Assembly: GCA_004015825.1 (NCBI GenBank)
Contig: SAYS01000008.1
Coordinates: forward strand, 62,001 to 126,000
Length of the DNA: 64,000 bases
Reading direction: 5' to 3'
Source of the DNA: Halovenus amylolytica
GTDB taxonomy: Archaea; Halobacteriota; Halobacteria; Halobacteriales; Haloarculaceae
The notes under the pieces were generated by a model. It was not told the DNA's origin. It ran no database searches and saw only the letters and a list, made by a program, of their open reading frames with translations. The translations under genes and the position numbers were made by a program. Below, in pieces: positions 51,768 to 59,502 of the stretch. Each line of letters opens with the position of its first letter. Within the stretch, counting starts at the first letter, position 1.

Positions 51768-52997
51768 ATGAATCTCTCGAATTTACTGACCAGTTGGAAA
51801 TCTGTCCCCCAACTCTCCGCTGCCAAAGAGGAGAAACGACAGGGCACAGGTGGCGCAGATGGATCAACAGAGCCGGACCCACTCCTTACGTTTTTTATTC
51901 CCGATCTGACCGTCGGCGGTGCAGAGCAGGTGGTCGTAAACATCGTTAATGGGCTTTCGAATCGTGGCTACAACGTCGAACTAGTCCTGTCACGGCGAAA
52001 AGGTGAGTTACTCGAACAGGTCGACAGGCGAATATCCATCGTCGAGCTGTCGCCGGAGCCGGTTCCCGTTCTGGGTATTGCGACTAACCTCCCTGCCCTC
52101 ATCGCCTATCTGCGCCGCGAAGAACCCACGGTCGTGTTCTCGCATCTGACGCAGGCGAGCGTGGTCGCGCTCACAGCGAAACAGCTCCTTGGGACCGAGA
52201 CAACAGTGATCCCAACCCACCACGCGGCCAGCGGTGTTACCACCGACAGGACACTGAAATCCCACGTTGTCCGTCAGCTAACCAAGCTGCTGTACCCGAC
52301 TGCAGATCGGATCATTACGGTGTCGAAGTGTGTCGGCGAGACTGTGGTCGACGATCTGTCGATCGATCCGGAACAAATCTCGGTGCTGCACAACCCTGTC
52401 GAAACCGAGTCGCTGCAAGAACGCGCTCGCGATTCGGTCGACCACGAGTGGATCGAGGACGACGAAACCGACGTGGTGCTGTTCGTCGGGCGGATCGCAG
52501 AACAGAAAGACCTCCGGACCTGGCTCCAGTCGTTCAAAAAGGTCCACGAACAGAAGCCAGACACTCGGGGTGTCATCGTCGGCCGGGGGCCGCGTCGGGA
52601 GGAGATAATCGACTACGCAGATGAACTCGGTCTCGGCGACGTCGTCTCTGTTCCCGGCTACGTGGACAACCCGTTCCGATATATGCACAAGGCCAGTGTC
52701 TTCTTGCTTTCCTCGCACAGTGAGGGGCTTCCGACCGTTCTCATCGAGGCACTCGCCTGTGGCTGTCCGATCGTCTCGACGGCCTGTCCCTGTGGCCCAC
52801 GCGAAATACTCGCTGATGGTGAGTACGGCCGACTCGCTCCGGTCGGCGATTCGGACGCGCTCTCCGACGCGGTCGTTGCGGAACTTGCCGATCCCGTCCC
52901 ATCCGACAAACTCCGCCGGCGGGCGGAGGATTTCTCACCGGATGCAATCCTCGAGGACTACGAGACATTCATTCACGAACACGTCATTCTGGAGTGA
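51768..52997 (+). CDS. GT4-family glycosyltransferase (3)
   Basis: A 409-residue GT-B enzyme. N-terminal domain: LLTFFIPDLTVGGAEQVVV (glycine-rich acceptor loop); C-terminal: DVVLFVGRIAEQKDLRTWL, VVSVPGYVDNPFRYMHKA, FLLSSHSEGLPTVLIEALA (E-x7-E) and CPIVSTACPCGPREIL. The pattern is of hexosyltransferases of the GT4 family used in glycan assembly. The ~40-residue polar N-terminal extension is unusual. Confidence 0.93.
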   Translation: MNLSNLLTSWKSVPQLSAAKEEKRQGTGGADGSTEPDPLLTFFIPDLTVGGAEQVVVNIVNGLSNRGYNVELVLSRRKGELLEQVDRRISIVELSPEPVPVLGIATNLPALIAYLRREEPTVVFSHLTQASVVALTAKQLLGTETTVIPTHHAASGVTTDRTLKSHVVRQLTKLLYPTADRIITVSKCVGETVVDDLSIDPEQISVLHNPVETESLQERARDSVDHEWIEDDETDVVLFVGRIAEQKDLRTWLQSFKKVHEQKPDTRGVIVGRGPRREEIIDYADELGLGDVVSVPGYVDNPFRYMHKASVFLLSSHSEGLPTVLIEALACGCPIVSTACPCGPREILADGEYGRLAPVGDSDALSDAVVAELADPVPSDKLRRRAEDFSPDAILEDYETFIHEHVILE

Positions 52998-53003
52998 ACA
53001 ACC

Positions 53004-53081
53004 ATGCTTGGACCAATTTCAACACCGATTCGAACCATCCTGGCTAGCAGTCGTAACCAGTGTCTGCCAGTTCACATATGA
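53004..53081 (+). CDS. possible 25-residue leader ORF overlapping TupA-like gene start
   Basis: Runs from ATG 53004 (MLGPISTPIRTIL) to TGA 53079-53081, overlapping the ATG at 53078 of the next gene. It lies between the GT4 stop and the ATP-grasp gene. It may couple translation of the latter; no similarity recognised. Confidence 0.25.
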   Translation: MLGPISTPIRTILASSRNQCLPVHI

Positions 53082-54007
53082 ACAGGGTAAAAAGTAGCTC
53101 GGCGTACAAGATCTATCAGGACGGCGGGTTGGAGTCGTTGCTTACCGCAGTGTGGATCTATACGCTGCAGAATACAGTCCTCGCTGACGGTCTCAAAAAG
53201 GTACTTTCGGAATCGCGTCACGAACAGATCATCGCGTTTCCCTCGATCGGGTACTGGCCACAGATCGAGACCCCGCGAAGTTTCAACGAGAAGATCATGC
53301 ACAGAAAACTGTTCACGGACAACGAGCTGTTCGTGAAAGTTTCCGACAAGTACCGGGTTCGAGAGTACGTGACCAACCACGTCGGCCCGGAGATCCTCAC
53401 TGATCTGTACCACGTGACCGAAGCGCCCGAGACGATCCCGTTCGAGGAGCTGCCCGAGGAGTTCGTCCTCAAGGGGACACACGGCAGCGGGATGAACACA
53501 ATTGTACTCGACAAGCAGGAGGCTGATTTCGAGGCACTCGTCTCCGAGGCGAACCAGTGGCTCGAGTGGGAGTACGGCTCCCACACCGACGAATACTGGT
53601 ATACGGACATCACGCCACGGATCATCGTCGAGGAGTATATCGAAAACGACCGGGGGAAAGCGCCCCGTGATTACAAATTCTATGTCTTCGACGGTACTGT
53701 CCAGTACGTTCACGTCGACCATGCCCGGTTCTCGGATCACACGCGGCGGTTTTACGACAGCGACTGGAACCCACAGGAGTTCACACGTAAATACCCACTC
53801 GGGCCGGTGATCGACGAACCTGCCGATCTCGACGGGATGATCGAAGTCGCCGAGCAACTCGGTGAGGCGTTCGACTTCATGCGCGTCGACCTCTACAATC
53901 CCGAGCCAGGACGGATCGTCTTCGGGGAGATGACCGTCGCTCCGGGTGCCGGCCACGGTCGCTTCGAACCGACCGATGTTGATTTCGAGTTCGGGTCACA
54001 CTGGTAA
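53078..54007 (+). CDS. TupA-like ATP-grasp protein
   Basis: A 309-residue protein of the TupA-like ATP-grasp family: PRSFNEKIMHRKLF is the hallmark, followed by SDKYRVREYV, EFVLKGTHGSGMNTI, PRIIVEEYIENDRG, DYKFYVFDGTVQYVHVDH and FDFMRVDLYNPEPGRIVFGE. Such enzymes occur in capsule and teichuronopeptide clusters and probably join amino acids to uronic acids by amide bonds. No signal peptide. The MITE at 54030 lies 22 bp after the stop. Confidence 0.9.
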   Translation: MNRVKSSSAYKIYQDGGLESLLTAVWIYTLQNTVLADGLKKVLSESRHEQIIAFPSIGYWPQIETPRSFNEKIMHRKLFTDNELFVKVSDKYRVREYVTNHVGPEILTDLYHVTEAPETIPFEELPEEFVLKGTHGSGMNTIVLDKQEADFEALVSEANQWLEWEYGSHTDEYWYTDITPRIIVEEYIENDRGKAPRDYKFYVFDGTVQYVHVDHARFSDHTRRFYDSDWNPQEFTRKYPLGPVIDEPADLDGMIEVAEQLGEAFDFMRVDLYNPEPGRIVFGEMTVAPGAGHGRFEPTDVDFEFGSHW

Positions 54008-54029
54008 CCGCATGGTCTGTGACGGCTGA

Positions 54030-54157
54030 TACTGCCGGCTGTACAAAACTGACGAATTGCGCCACCCCGGGGTGAGCCGAGCAGCGCGAGGCGATCCTCG
54101 GTAGCCGAACGGCTACCGGTGGTGGCACATATCTTTCCGAATGTACAGCCGGCAGTA
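54030..54157 (+). mobile_element. MITE family 1, long copy (128 bp)
   Basis: Perfect 15-bp terminal inverted repeats (TACTGCCGGCTGTAC and reverse complement), flanked by TGA at 54027-54029 and 54158-54160. Internally it has CACCCCGGGGTG and a GGTAGCCG/CGGCTACC hairpin. The copy at 11941-12018 matches it in reverse orientation on both sides but lacks the hairpin-containing ~50 bp. No coding capacity. Confidence 0.92.
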
Positions 54158-54224
54158 TGAGAAAGTGGCGGGCTTCGCTATCAGCAAAAACCGCTTGCCC
54201 GAAAAAAACCGCGAATTGAGTTGC

Positions 54225-56954
54225 TTACGCGGTGACCGAGACCGTCTCCGCGGCGGACTCTCCTGCGGTGTCGGTTACGACAATCGAGACGTCGAACGTC
54301 TTCCCGTCACCGTCTTTGATCTTGAACGTGTCCGTGTCTGATGCCATTTTCCCGCTTACTGTCCAGGTGACACCCTGGACGGTGCCGGTCGAATCGGCGA
54401 CCTCAATCTCGACCGACGCGAGATCCCCGTCAGCGTCGGAGACGTTCCACACTGTCGTAATATCGGCGTGGGGGTTGGGTCGGCCTGCTTCAGAGATGCT
54501 GAATCGATCGATTGACGGTACACTGGAACTCGTCTCCTCCGTCTCGCCGGCTGCAGTCGTCCTCGCTGTGGTGTTGCCGCTGCTGTCGGTCACCTGCAGG
54601 GACGCCGAGTAGCTGTTGCCGGAGCCATCGTCACCGCTGGCGACGAGGCGTGTGGTTCCACTTTCGCTCTCGCCACTGACCTCCACAGTCGTCGAATCTT
54701 CGACCGATCCATCGCTGTCCTGCTTGAGGCCCATCTCGACTGACGCGAGGTCAGCGTCAGCGTCGCTCACCTGCCAGCTAACGTCGAATTCGGCGTCTGC
54801 GTTGTCCGTCTCCACTTCCGTCATCGAGAGACTATCGACAGCTGGTCCCGAGCCGGCGTTATCTGTCGTGACTGTGATTGTCGTACTGTTCTCGTTACCG
54901 GCTGAATCGACGGCGACAGCCTCCAGGGCGTGCTCACCATCGGAGACGGCTGTCGTATCCCAGCTGCCCTCGTAGTAGCCGCTATCTGCGTTGTAGGAGA
55001 GTGCCGTCCAGGATTTGTCGTCGATTCGGTACTCAACTGCTAGTGCGTCGTCGCTGTCCTCGGTGTCCCTGGCAGCTACCTGTACCGTGACAGTGTCGCT
55101 CACTGTGTCGGTGTCGGCTGGGTTGTTGACCGAGACGCTTGGGGTGCTATCGACGCCGACGAACTGCGCGGTGTCACCGCCAGTTGCGACACTGAACGTG
55201 TCCCACTGCTGGGTATCCGTCGACCAGCCACCGACACCGACCCAGCCATCGCCGCTGATCTCGCTGTCCGTCGCCGTGAGCAACCAGTCCTGGGGCTCGT
55301 CCTCGCCGAGGCTCCAGTACCGGGCCTTCAGCTCGCTGCCGGAGAGATTGAACCGAACGTAGTACCAGTTTCCTGGCGTAAAATCGACGCTCTCTGCGCT
55401 CAGCATCGTCGAATCACCGCCGCTGTATTTCGCAATCCCGAGGTTCGGGACGTCCCGGAAGGCTACGAAGTATCCGGTTTCGCTCCCAGCAGTCCCAGCA
55501 CCGCGGCCGATCAGTCGACACCACGAGCTGGAGTTGTCGTCGTCACTCGGAACTCGAACGAGTCCGAGCATATCGACATCTGTCGCCGTTCCGACGGTAT
55601 CACACGAGAGCGCGTGGCGACCCGACGAGCCGGCAGTGAGTTCGAGAACACTGTCCTCGACGTTCGAATCTGTGCTGGTGACTCCCCAGCTGCTCTGTCC
55701 GGAACTCCACTGGGGCGTCCAGGCTTCGAACACCGGGTCGTCGGAGGACGTCGAATCGTCTGAATCGTCCGACCCGCCGTCGTCGATGATCCCGTCGCCA
55801 GCGTACGCACCGACATCACCTGACGCTGGGACGTCGAGGTAGCTGGACTCCTGTTCTATCCGTTCATCGATCGACAGCCCACCGTCGTCGGTGTGTCGCA
55901 GTGCCCCGTCGTCGTTCCCCGAATGGTAGTAGGTACTGATCTCCAACGAGCCGGACGACGCGTGGTTGATACCGTGGTTGCTGTTCGTGGACTGGACCCG
56001 GAGATTGCCATTGACAGTGAGCGACGCGCTCTCGTCCAGGCGACAGCCCCAGCCACTGTTACTGTTCGACGTATTGGCGTTTTCGACGAGGACGTCGCTG
56101 TTGATCGTGTAGTTGTGGTCGTTACGCAGATTCAACCCGCTTATTTCCGGATCCAGGATCTGGACGTTCTCCAGTTCGACATCACTGTTGCCGGTTCCTG
56201 TCGATCGCCAGGCCGAGCTGTTCGACCCGACGATCTGTCCGTTTCGGAGGATCATGCGCTCGGGCTGTCCCCCACTCGAACCGATCTTGTTCCCGGAATC
56301 GTTGTTCTCGACGTAGAACGTTTCACAGAGATGTTTGCCGCGGTGGAAGTCGAGCCCGGTCCCACCGTTGTTGACTGACTTGATACTGTGCGCTTCCATA
56401 TCGTACGTCACGCCGGAATCTTCGTCTGCAGTGAAGTCGAATCCGTGACGAGTGTTGTTTCGGGCGGTGACGTTTTCGAGCGTTATTTTCGAGACGCCGC
56501 GGTTGGCGAAGCCAGTTCCGGCGGAGTCTTCACAGATAACATTTCTGTACGTGATGTCGTGTCCTGTTCCACTCGGGTAATGCGAGACTGCATTGGCCGA
56601 GTAGTTCGAGTTCTCGGAGACATTGCCGCTGAAAACCAGGTCACGGACCAGAATCCCGCTCATCGTCGGGCCGTCGCCTTCTGCACCGAACGCTGCCTGG
56701 TTTTTGGAGTCGTCCGTATCCCCGAGTTTGACGACAGAACTCTCGCCATCTCCTTCGATCGTTACGTTGTCAGCCGCAGTCTGGCACTGCACAGCAGCAC
56801 GACTGCCTGACGTCACTTTGTAGTAGGCGTCTGTCCCTGGAATATAGACGGTATCGCCCTTCGATGTATCGTCGATTGCTGCCTGGATTGCCTCGGTATC
56901 ATCTGCCGATCCATCTCCTGCTGCGCCGTAATCCTGAACGTTAAGTATAGCCAT
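54225..56954 (-). CDS. large beta-helix surface protein with Ig-like repeats, no signal peptide
   Basis: A 909-residue, very acidic, Ser/Thr/Asn-rich protein. Residues 1-380 are a right-handed beta-helix of the pectate-lyase-3 type (opens with VQDYGAAGDGSADDTEAIQA). A ~200-residue jelly-roll-like domain follows (about 430-630), then an Ig-like domain (about 640-720) and two related ~95-residue repeats, each with a VSDADxDLASVE core. It has no signal sequence, although this architecture is extracellular; the next gene upstream encodes only a Tat signal. A carbohydrate-binding or -cleaving role is likely. Confidence 0.87.
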   Translation of the reverse strand: MAILNVQDYGAAGDGSADDTEAIQAAIDDTSKGDTVYIPGTDAYYKVTSGSRAAVQCQTAADNVTIEGDGESSVVKLGDTDDSKNQAAFGAEGDGPTMSGILVRDLVFSGNVSENSNYSANAVSHYPSGTGHDITYRNVICEDSAGTGFANRGVSKITLENVTARNNTRHGFDFTADEDSGVTYDMEAHSIKSVNNGGTGLDFHRGKHLCETFYVENNDSGNKIGSSGGQPERMILRNGQIVGSNSSAWRSTGTGNSDVELENVQILDPEISGLNLRNDHNYTINSDVLVENANTSNSNSGWGCRLDESASLTVNGNLRVQSTNSNHGINHASSGSLEISTYYHSGNDDGALRHTDDGGLSIDERIEQESSYLDVPASGDVGAYAGDGIIDDGGSDDSDDSTSSDDPVFEAWTPQWSSGQSSWGVTSTDSNVEDSVLELTAGSSGRHALSCDTVGTATDVDMLGLVRVPSDDDNSSSWCRLIGRGAGTAGSETGYFVAFRDVPNLGIAKYSGGDSTMLSAESVDFTPGNWYYVRFNLSGSELKARYWSLGEDEPQDWLLTATDSEISGDGWVGVGGWSTDTQQWDTFSVATGGDTAQFVGVDSTPSVSVNNPADTDTVSDTVTVQVAARDTEDSDDALAVEYRIDDKSWTALSYNADSGYYEGSWDTTAVSDGEHALEAVAVDSAGNENSTTITVTTDNAGSGPAVDSLSMTEVETDNADAEFDVSWQVSDADADLASVEMGLKQDSDGSVEDSTTVEVSGESESGTTRLVASGDDGSGNSYSASLQVTDSSGNTTARTTAAGETEETSSSVPSIDRFSISEAGRPNPHADITTVWNVSDADGDLASVEIEVADSTGTVQGVTWTVSGKMASDTDTFKIKDGDGKTFDVSIVVTDTAGESAAETVSVTA

Positions 56955-56984
56955 ATTTATATATAATTTTATATATTACTATGT
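56955..56984 (-). promoter_or_regulatory. AT-only linker between Tat-leader ORF and beta-helix gene
   Basis: The 30 bp between the two genes are almost pure A/T (TATATAATTTTATATATTA). This could be a TATA-like promoter, or an AT-rich translational spacer inside one transcript. The distance to the beta-helix ATG is too short for the whole box to act as a leaderless promoter. Confidence 0.4.
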
Positions 56985-57182
56985 TTACTGAACGTATTCG
57001 CTGAATCCTGTCGCGAATGAAGCTGTGTCGTCTTCACTCGCTGCAGCGGTCAATCCCGTCCCAGTACCGATAACGAGGGCTGTCGCAGCTGCCCCTGCTT
57101 TGACGTACTCCCGGCGGTTAAGAAGTCCTTTATCGCCGCCCTCGGCCCTGCTTCGTTCTCTATCTGCCAGCTTGTGTGCCAT
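56985..57182 (-). CDS. small Tat-signal protein upstream of beta-helix gene
   Basis: A 65-residue protein: MAHKLADRERSRAEGGDK, then the Tat motif NRREYVKAGAAATALVIGTG and a short mature tail SFATGFSEYVQ. Haloarchaea have a recognisable family of such short Tat-signal proteins beside genes for surface proteins. It precedes the signal-less beta-helix protein by 30 bp on the same strand, so it may carry that partner out as a complex, or be an ordinary small secreted protein. Confidence 0.75.
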   Translation of the reverse strand: MAHKLADRERSRAEGGDKGLLNRREYVKAGAAATALVIGTGTGLTAAASEDDTASFATGFSEYVQ

Positions 57183-57437
57183 ACAGTTTGTAAGCATACC
57201 CTACTGCATATAAGTTTTTATTACGATTATCTTGATTGATAAAAAGTCCACTTCGATGACTATCATGTAATTTCCGGTATTTTCTCTTACTGTTCGCACC
57301 GAGAAATATGGCAGCAAACAACCGTTTAGCGCCTCCCGCCAGATTCTGCGCCGAAGAGGTTGTAAGCACGATTTTACATCTTTCACCGGGCGGTAAGAAA
57401 TAACTAACTAAAATTCGTCCACCGGAACAGGGTGCTA

Positions 57438-58730
57438 ATGCCCCCAGATATCTTCTTGATCACGGCGGATAGTTTGCGAGCTGACCACTGTGGATGGCTC
57501 GGTAATTCGAAACTCACGCCCAACCTCGATGATCTCGCGGCGTCTTCGATCCAGTACAGTTCTGCGGTCGCACCCGGCCCACGCACACCTGCCTCGGTTC
57601 CGGTTTCACACACCGGCACCCACTACGGAAAAAGTACGCAGCAGATCACAGAACTGAACGAACGGATCCGTCGGATCAAAAATCACATCACCCAGTCTGA
57701 AACGATCAGTGAGAAACTACAGGCCGAAGGGTATACGACGGTCGGGATCACCGCAAACCCGTGGACGTCGACGAACACCAGTTTCGAGAAGGGGTTCGAC
57801 GAGTTCTACGAGGTAGGACGCGAAGGCGGGGAGATCCACTCCCTGTTCAAAGGGACGCCGTTCAGCTCACCAGCACGGATTTTCGACATGTGGTACAACA
57901 AAGACCGGTGGTTCACCCACTGGCGGACGTTCTACGACAGGATCCAGGATGTCATCGACGGCATCGATGGCCCTGTGTTTCTCTGGACGTTCTTGCTCGA
58001 CTGTCACAACCCGTATCTCGTTCCCCGGGCAGATAGAGTCGAGTCATCGACGCTCGACATGTACTCGTCGGTCTACCGGGCGAATGATCTGCTGGGGCGG
58101 ACCGATGGCTTGTCTCGCCTGCGGAATTCACTTCCAGAGAAGACACTTGACAGACTACAAGCGGCGTATAGAGATACTGTTCGCTCGACGGACGCGTTCA
58201 TCGGGGAACTGATGTCCGATATTGACGACGACTCCGTGGTCGTGTTCCACGCTGACCACGGGGAAGCATTCGGTGAGCACGGGACGATGGGCCACCAATC
58301 AGTCCTCTACGAGGAAAATATCAGGGTTCCGTTGCTCGTCGCCGGGACAGATACCCAGACGACAGTCGACGAACCGGTGTCACTGTCAGAGATTCCATCG
58401 ATGATTTACTCTATCGCTCGGGGAAACAGCCTCGATCCGATGGCAGCGACATCTCCGTACACTGTTTCGAAAACACTGGACGATAGTGCTATCGCTATTC
58501 GCGGTGATCAGTGGAAATACATTTATCGGGACGACGACGAACTGCTGTTCGACCTTGCCTCCGACCCCGGCGAACACAGCGATGTCAGTGACGAACATCC
58601 CGATCTGCTGTCCACGTATCGGGACCGGGTCGTCGAGTTTTACGACTCCAGCGGTTCGTCCGACCCGACCGTCGAAGTCACCGAAAACGAACAACTGAAA
58701 GAACATCTCCGTTCGCTCGGCTACAGATGA
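57438..58730 (+). CDS. sulfatase-like / alkaline-phosphatase-superfamily hydrolase (2)
   Basis: A 430-residue protein: PPDIFLITADSLRADHCG (metal Asp), GPRTPASVPVSHTGTHYG at the nucleophile position, FLWTFLLDCHNPYLVP, VVVFHADHGEAFGEHGTMGH and RGDQWKYIYRDDDELLFDLA. The layout is that of sulfatases, but the Cys/Ser-x-Pro-x-Arg signature is absent, so the group transferred or removed is uncertain. It differs substantially from the enzyme at 42909. ATG 57438 is preferred over a GTG two codons upstream. Confidence 0.88.
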   Translation: MPPDIFLITADSLRADHCGWLGNSKLTPNLDDLAASSIQYSSAVAPGPRTPASVPVSHTGTHYGKSTQQITELNERIRRIKNHITQSETISEKLQAEGYTTVGITANPWTSTNTSFEKGFDEFYEVGREGGEIHSLFKGTPFSSPARIFDMWYNKDRWFTHWRTFYDRIQDVIDGIDGPVFLWTFLLDCHNPYLVPRADRVESSTLDMYSSVYRANDLLGRTDGLSRLRNSLPEKTLDRLQAAYRDTVRSTDAFIGELMSDIDDDSVVVFHADHGEAFGEHGTMGHQSVLYEENIRVPLLVAGTDTQTTVDEPVSLSEIPSMIYSIARGNSLDPMAATSPYTVSKTLDDSAIAIRGDQWKYIYRDDDELLFDLASDPGEHSDVSDEHPDLLSTYRDRVVEFYDSSGSSDPTVEVTENEQLKEHLRSLGYR

Positions 58731-58857
58731 TCAGCCCGGGGCAGTGCAATCGGCACTGATCACCGCTTCTGTCTTCTGCGGTGTCGTACTGCTCCGAGGT
58801 TCCTGGCGCGTGTTGCATTTGAACTCTCCGTCCATCGCCAGAATTCTCACTGGGATC

Positions 58858-58990
58858 TCAGCGTTTTCGATCCGTAAGCACAGAACCGTCTTTACAGGTG
58901 GACAGGAGATCGTTTTGCGAGACGCCCTCCGAGTTCGTCCCGACGAAAAACGACTCGAGAGGTATCGGGAAACAGGCCCGTTCTGACTCT
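58858..58990 (-). pseudogene. relic of beta-helix gene 3' end
   Basis: The minus-strand frame reads FPIPLESFFVGTNSEGVS, QNDLLSTCKDG, then SVLTDRKR and a stop at 58858. This matches the C-terminus of the beta-helix protein at 60670, which reads FPIPLESFFAGTSSEAIS, REEIRSTCRGD and SVLTDKKL. About 43 codons remain with no upstream part, so this is the tail of a second, deleted copy. Confidence 0.8.
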
Positions 58991-59045
58991 CTGGATTTTG
59001 ATGACTCCGATGTAATTTCCGATATCTTTTCTATCATCGACTGGG

Positions 59046-59362
59046 CAGCACAGTTCGTTTAGGCGTCGTCCACGTCGCTGACTTTGCCCATCTTGCTACC
59101 GACGACGGGGATACCCACGAGAATCTTCTAGCGGTGTCTTCGACGTAGCGGAACACGTCGGTCGTGATCTTTCCGCACACCTCGTCGGGAACGCGCTTCA
59201 TGAACCCGAAGTCGGAGCTGGTCCGATCGTAGTGGTTCGGGCTGCTGGTGACGCCGGACCGCTGGTCGGTGTCAGAGGTGTGGCCGCTCACCACGCACCA
59301 GTGTCGACTTGCCAACGTTGGAGCGGCCGACCAGAACGACTTGGTCGCTCCGGTCGGGGCGT
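59046..59362 (-). pseudogene. engB: decayed EngB/YihA-type GTPase
   Basis: Minus-strand pieces in different frames rebuild an EngB GTPase: RPDRSDQVVLVGRSNVGKSTLVR (P-loop; about 59285-59359) in one frame, then SGHTSDTDQRSGVTSSPNHYD and GFMKRVPDEVCGKITTDVFRYVEDTA in another, then ILVGIPVV with GKVSDVDDA in a third. The G2-G3 segment (DLPG) is deleted and the C-terminal half is missing. At least two frameshifts. EngB is essential in bacteria; the functional archaeal copy must be elsewhere. Confidence 0.82.
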
Positions 59363-59399
59363 GAGACCGCCCATCTCGTCTTGTAGCAAGGTCTAAACA

Positions 59400-59502
59400 C
59401 CTGACAAGTTGTGTGAGGCCGTCGGTATACAGTTTATAATTGAATCAGATATAGTAGTATAGAGTCTATTATTTTATTAGTATAATTGGCAAGTAAATTT
59501 GG
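59400..59502 (+). promoter_or_regulatory. AT-rich promoter of PRTase-HAD gene
   Basis: Very AT-rich stretch with TATA-like TTATAATTG and TTATTTTATTAG (near 59431-59480) ahead of the start at 59503. No ORF. Confidence 0.45.

Noticed and set aside
53072..53956. 294-codon minus-strand frame
   Set aside because: Antisense to the TupA-like gene, which has full family motifs.
57160..57386. Two short minus-strand frames upstream of the Tat mini-protein
   Set aside because: No family character; the sequence is AT-rich and partly repeats the intergenic block at 59.0 kb.
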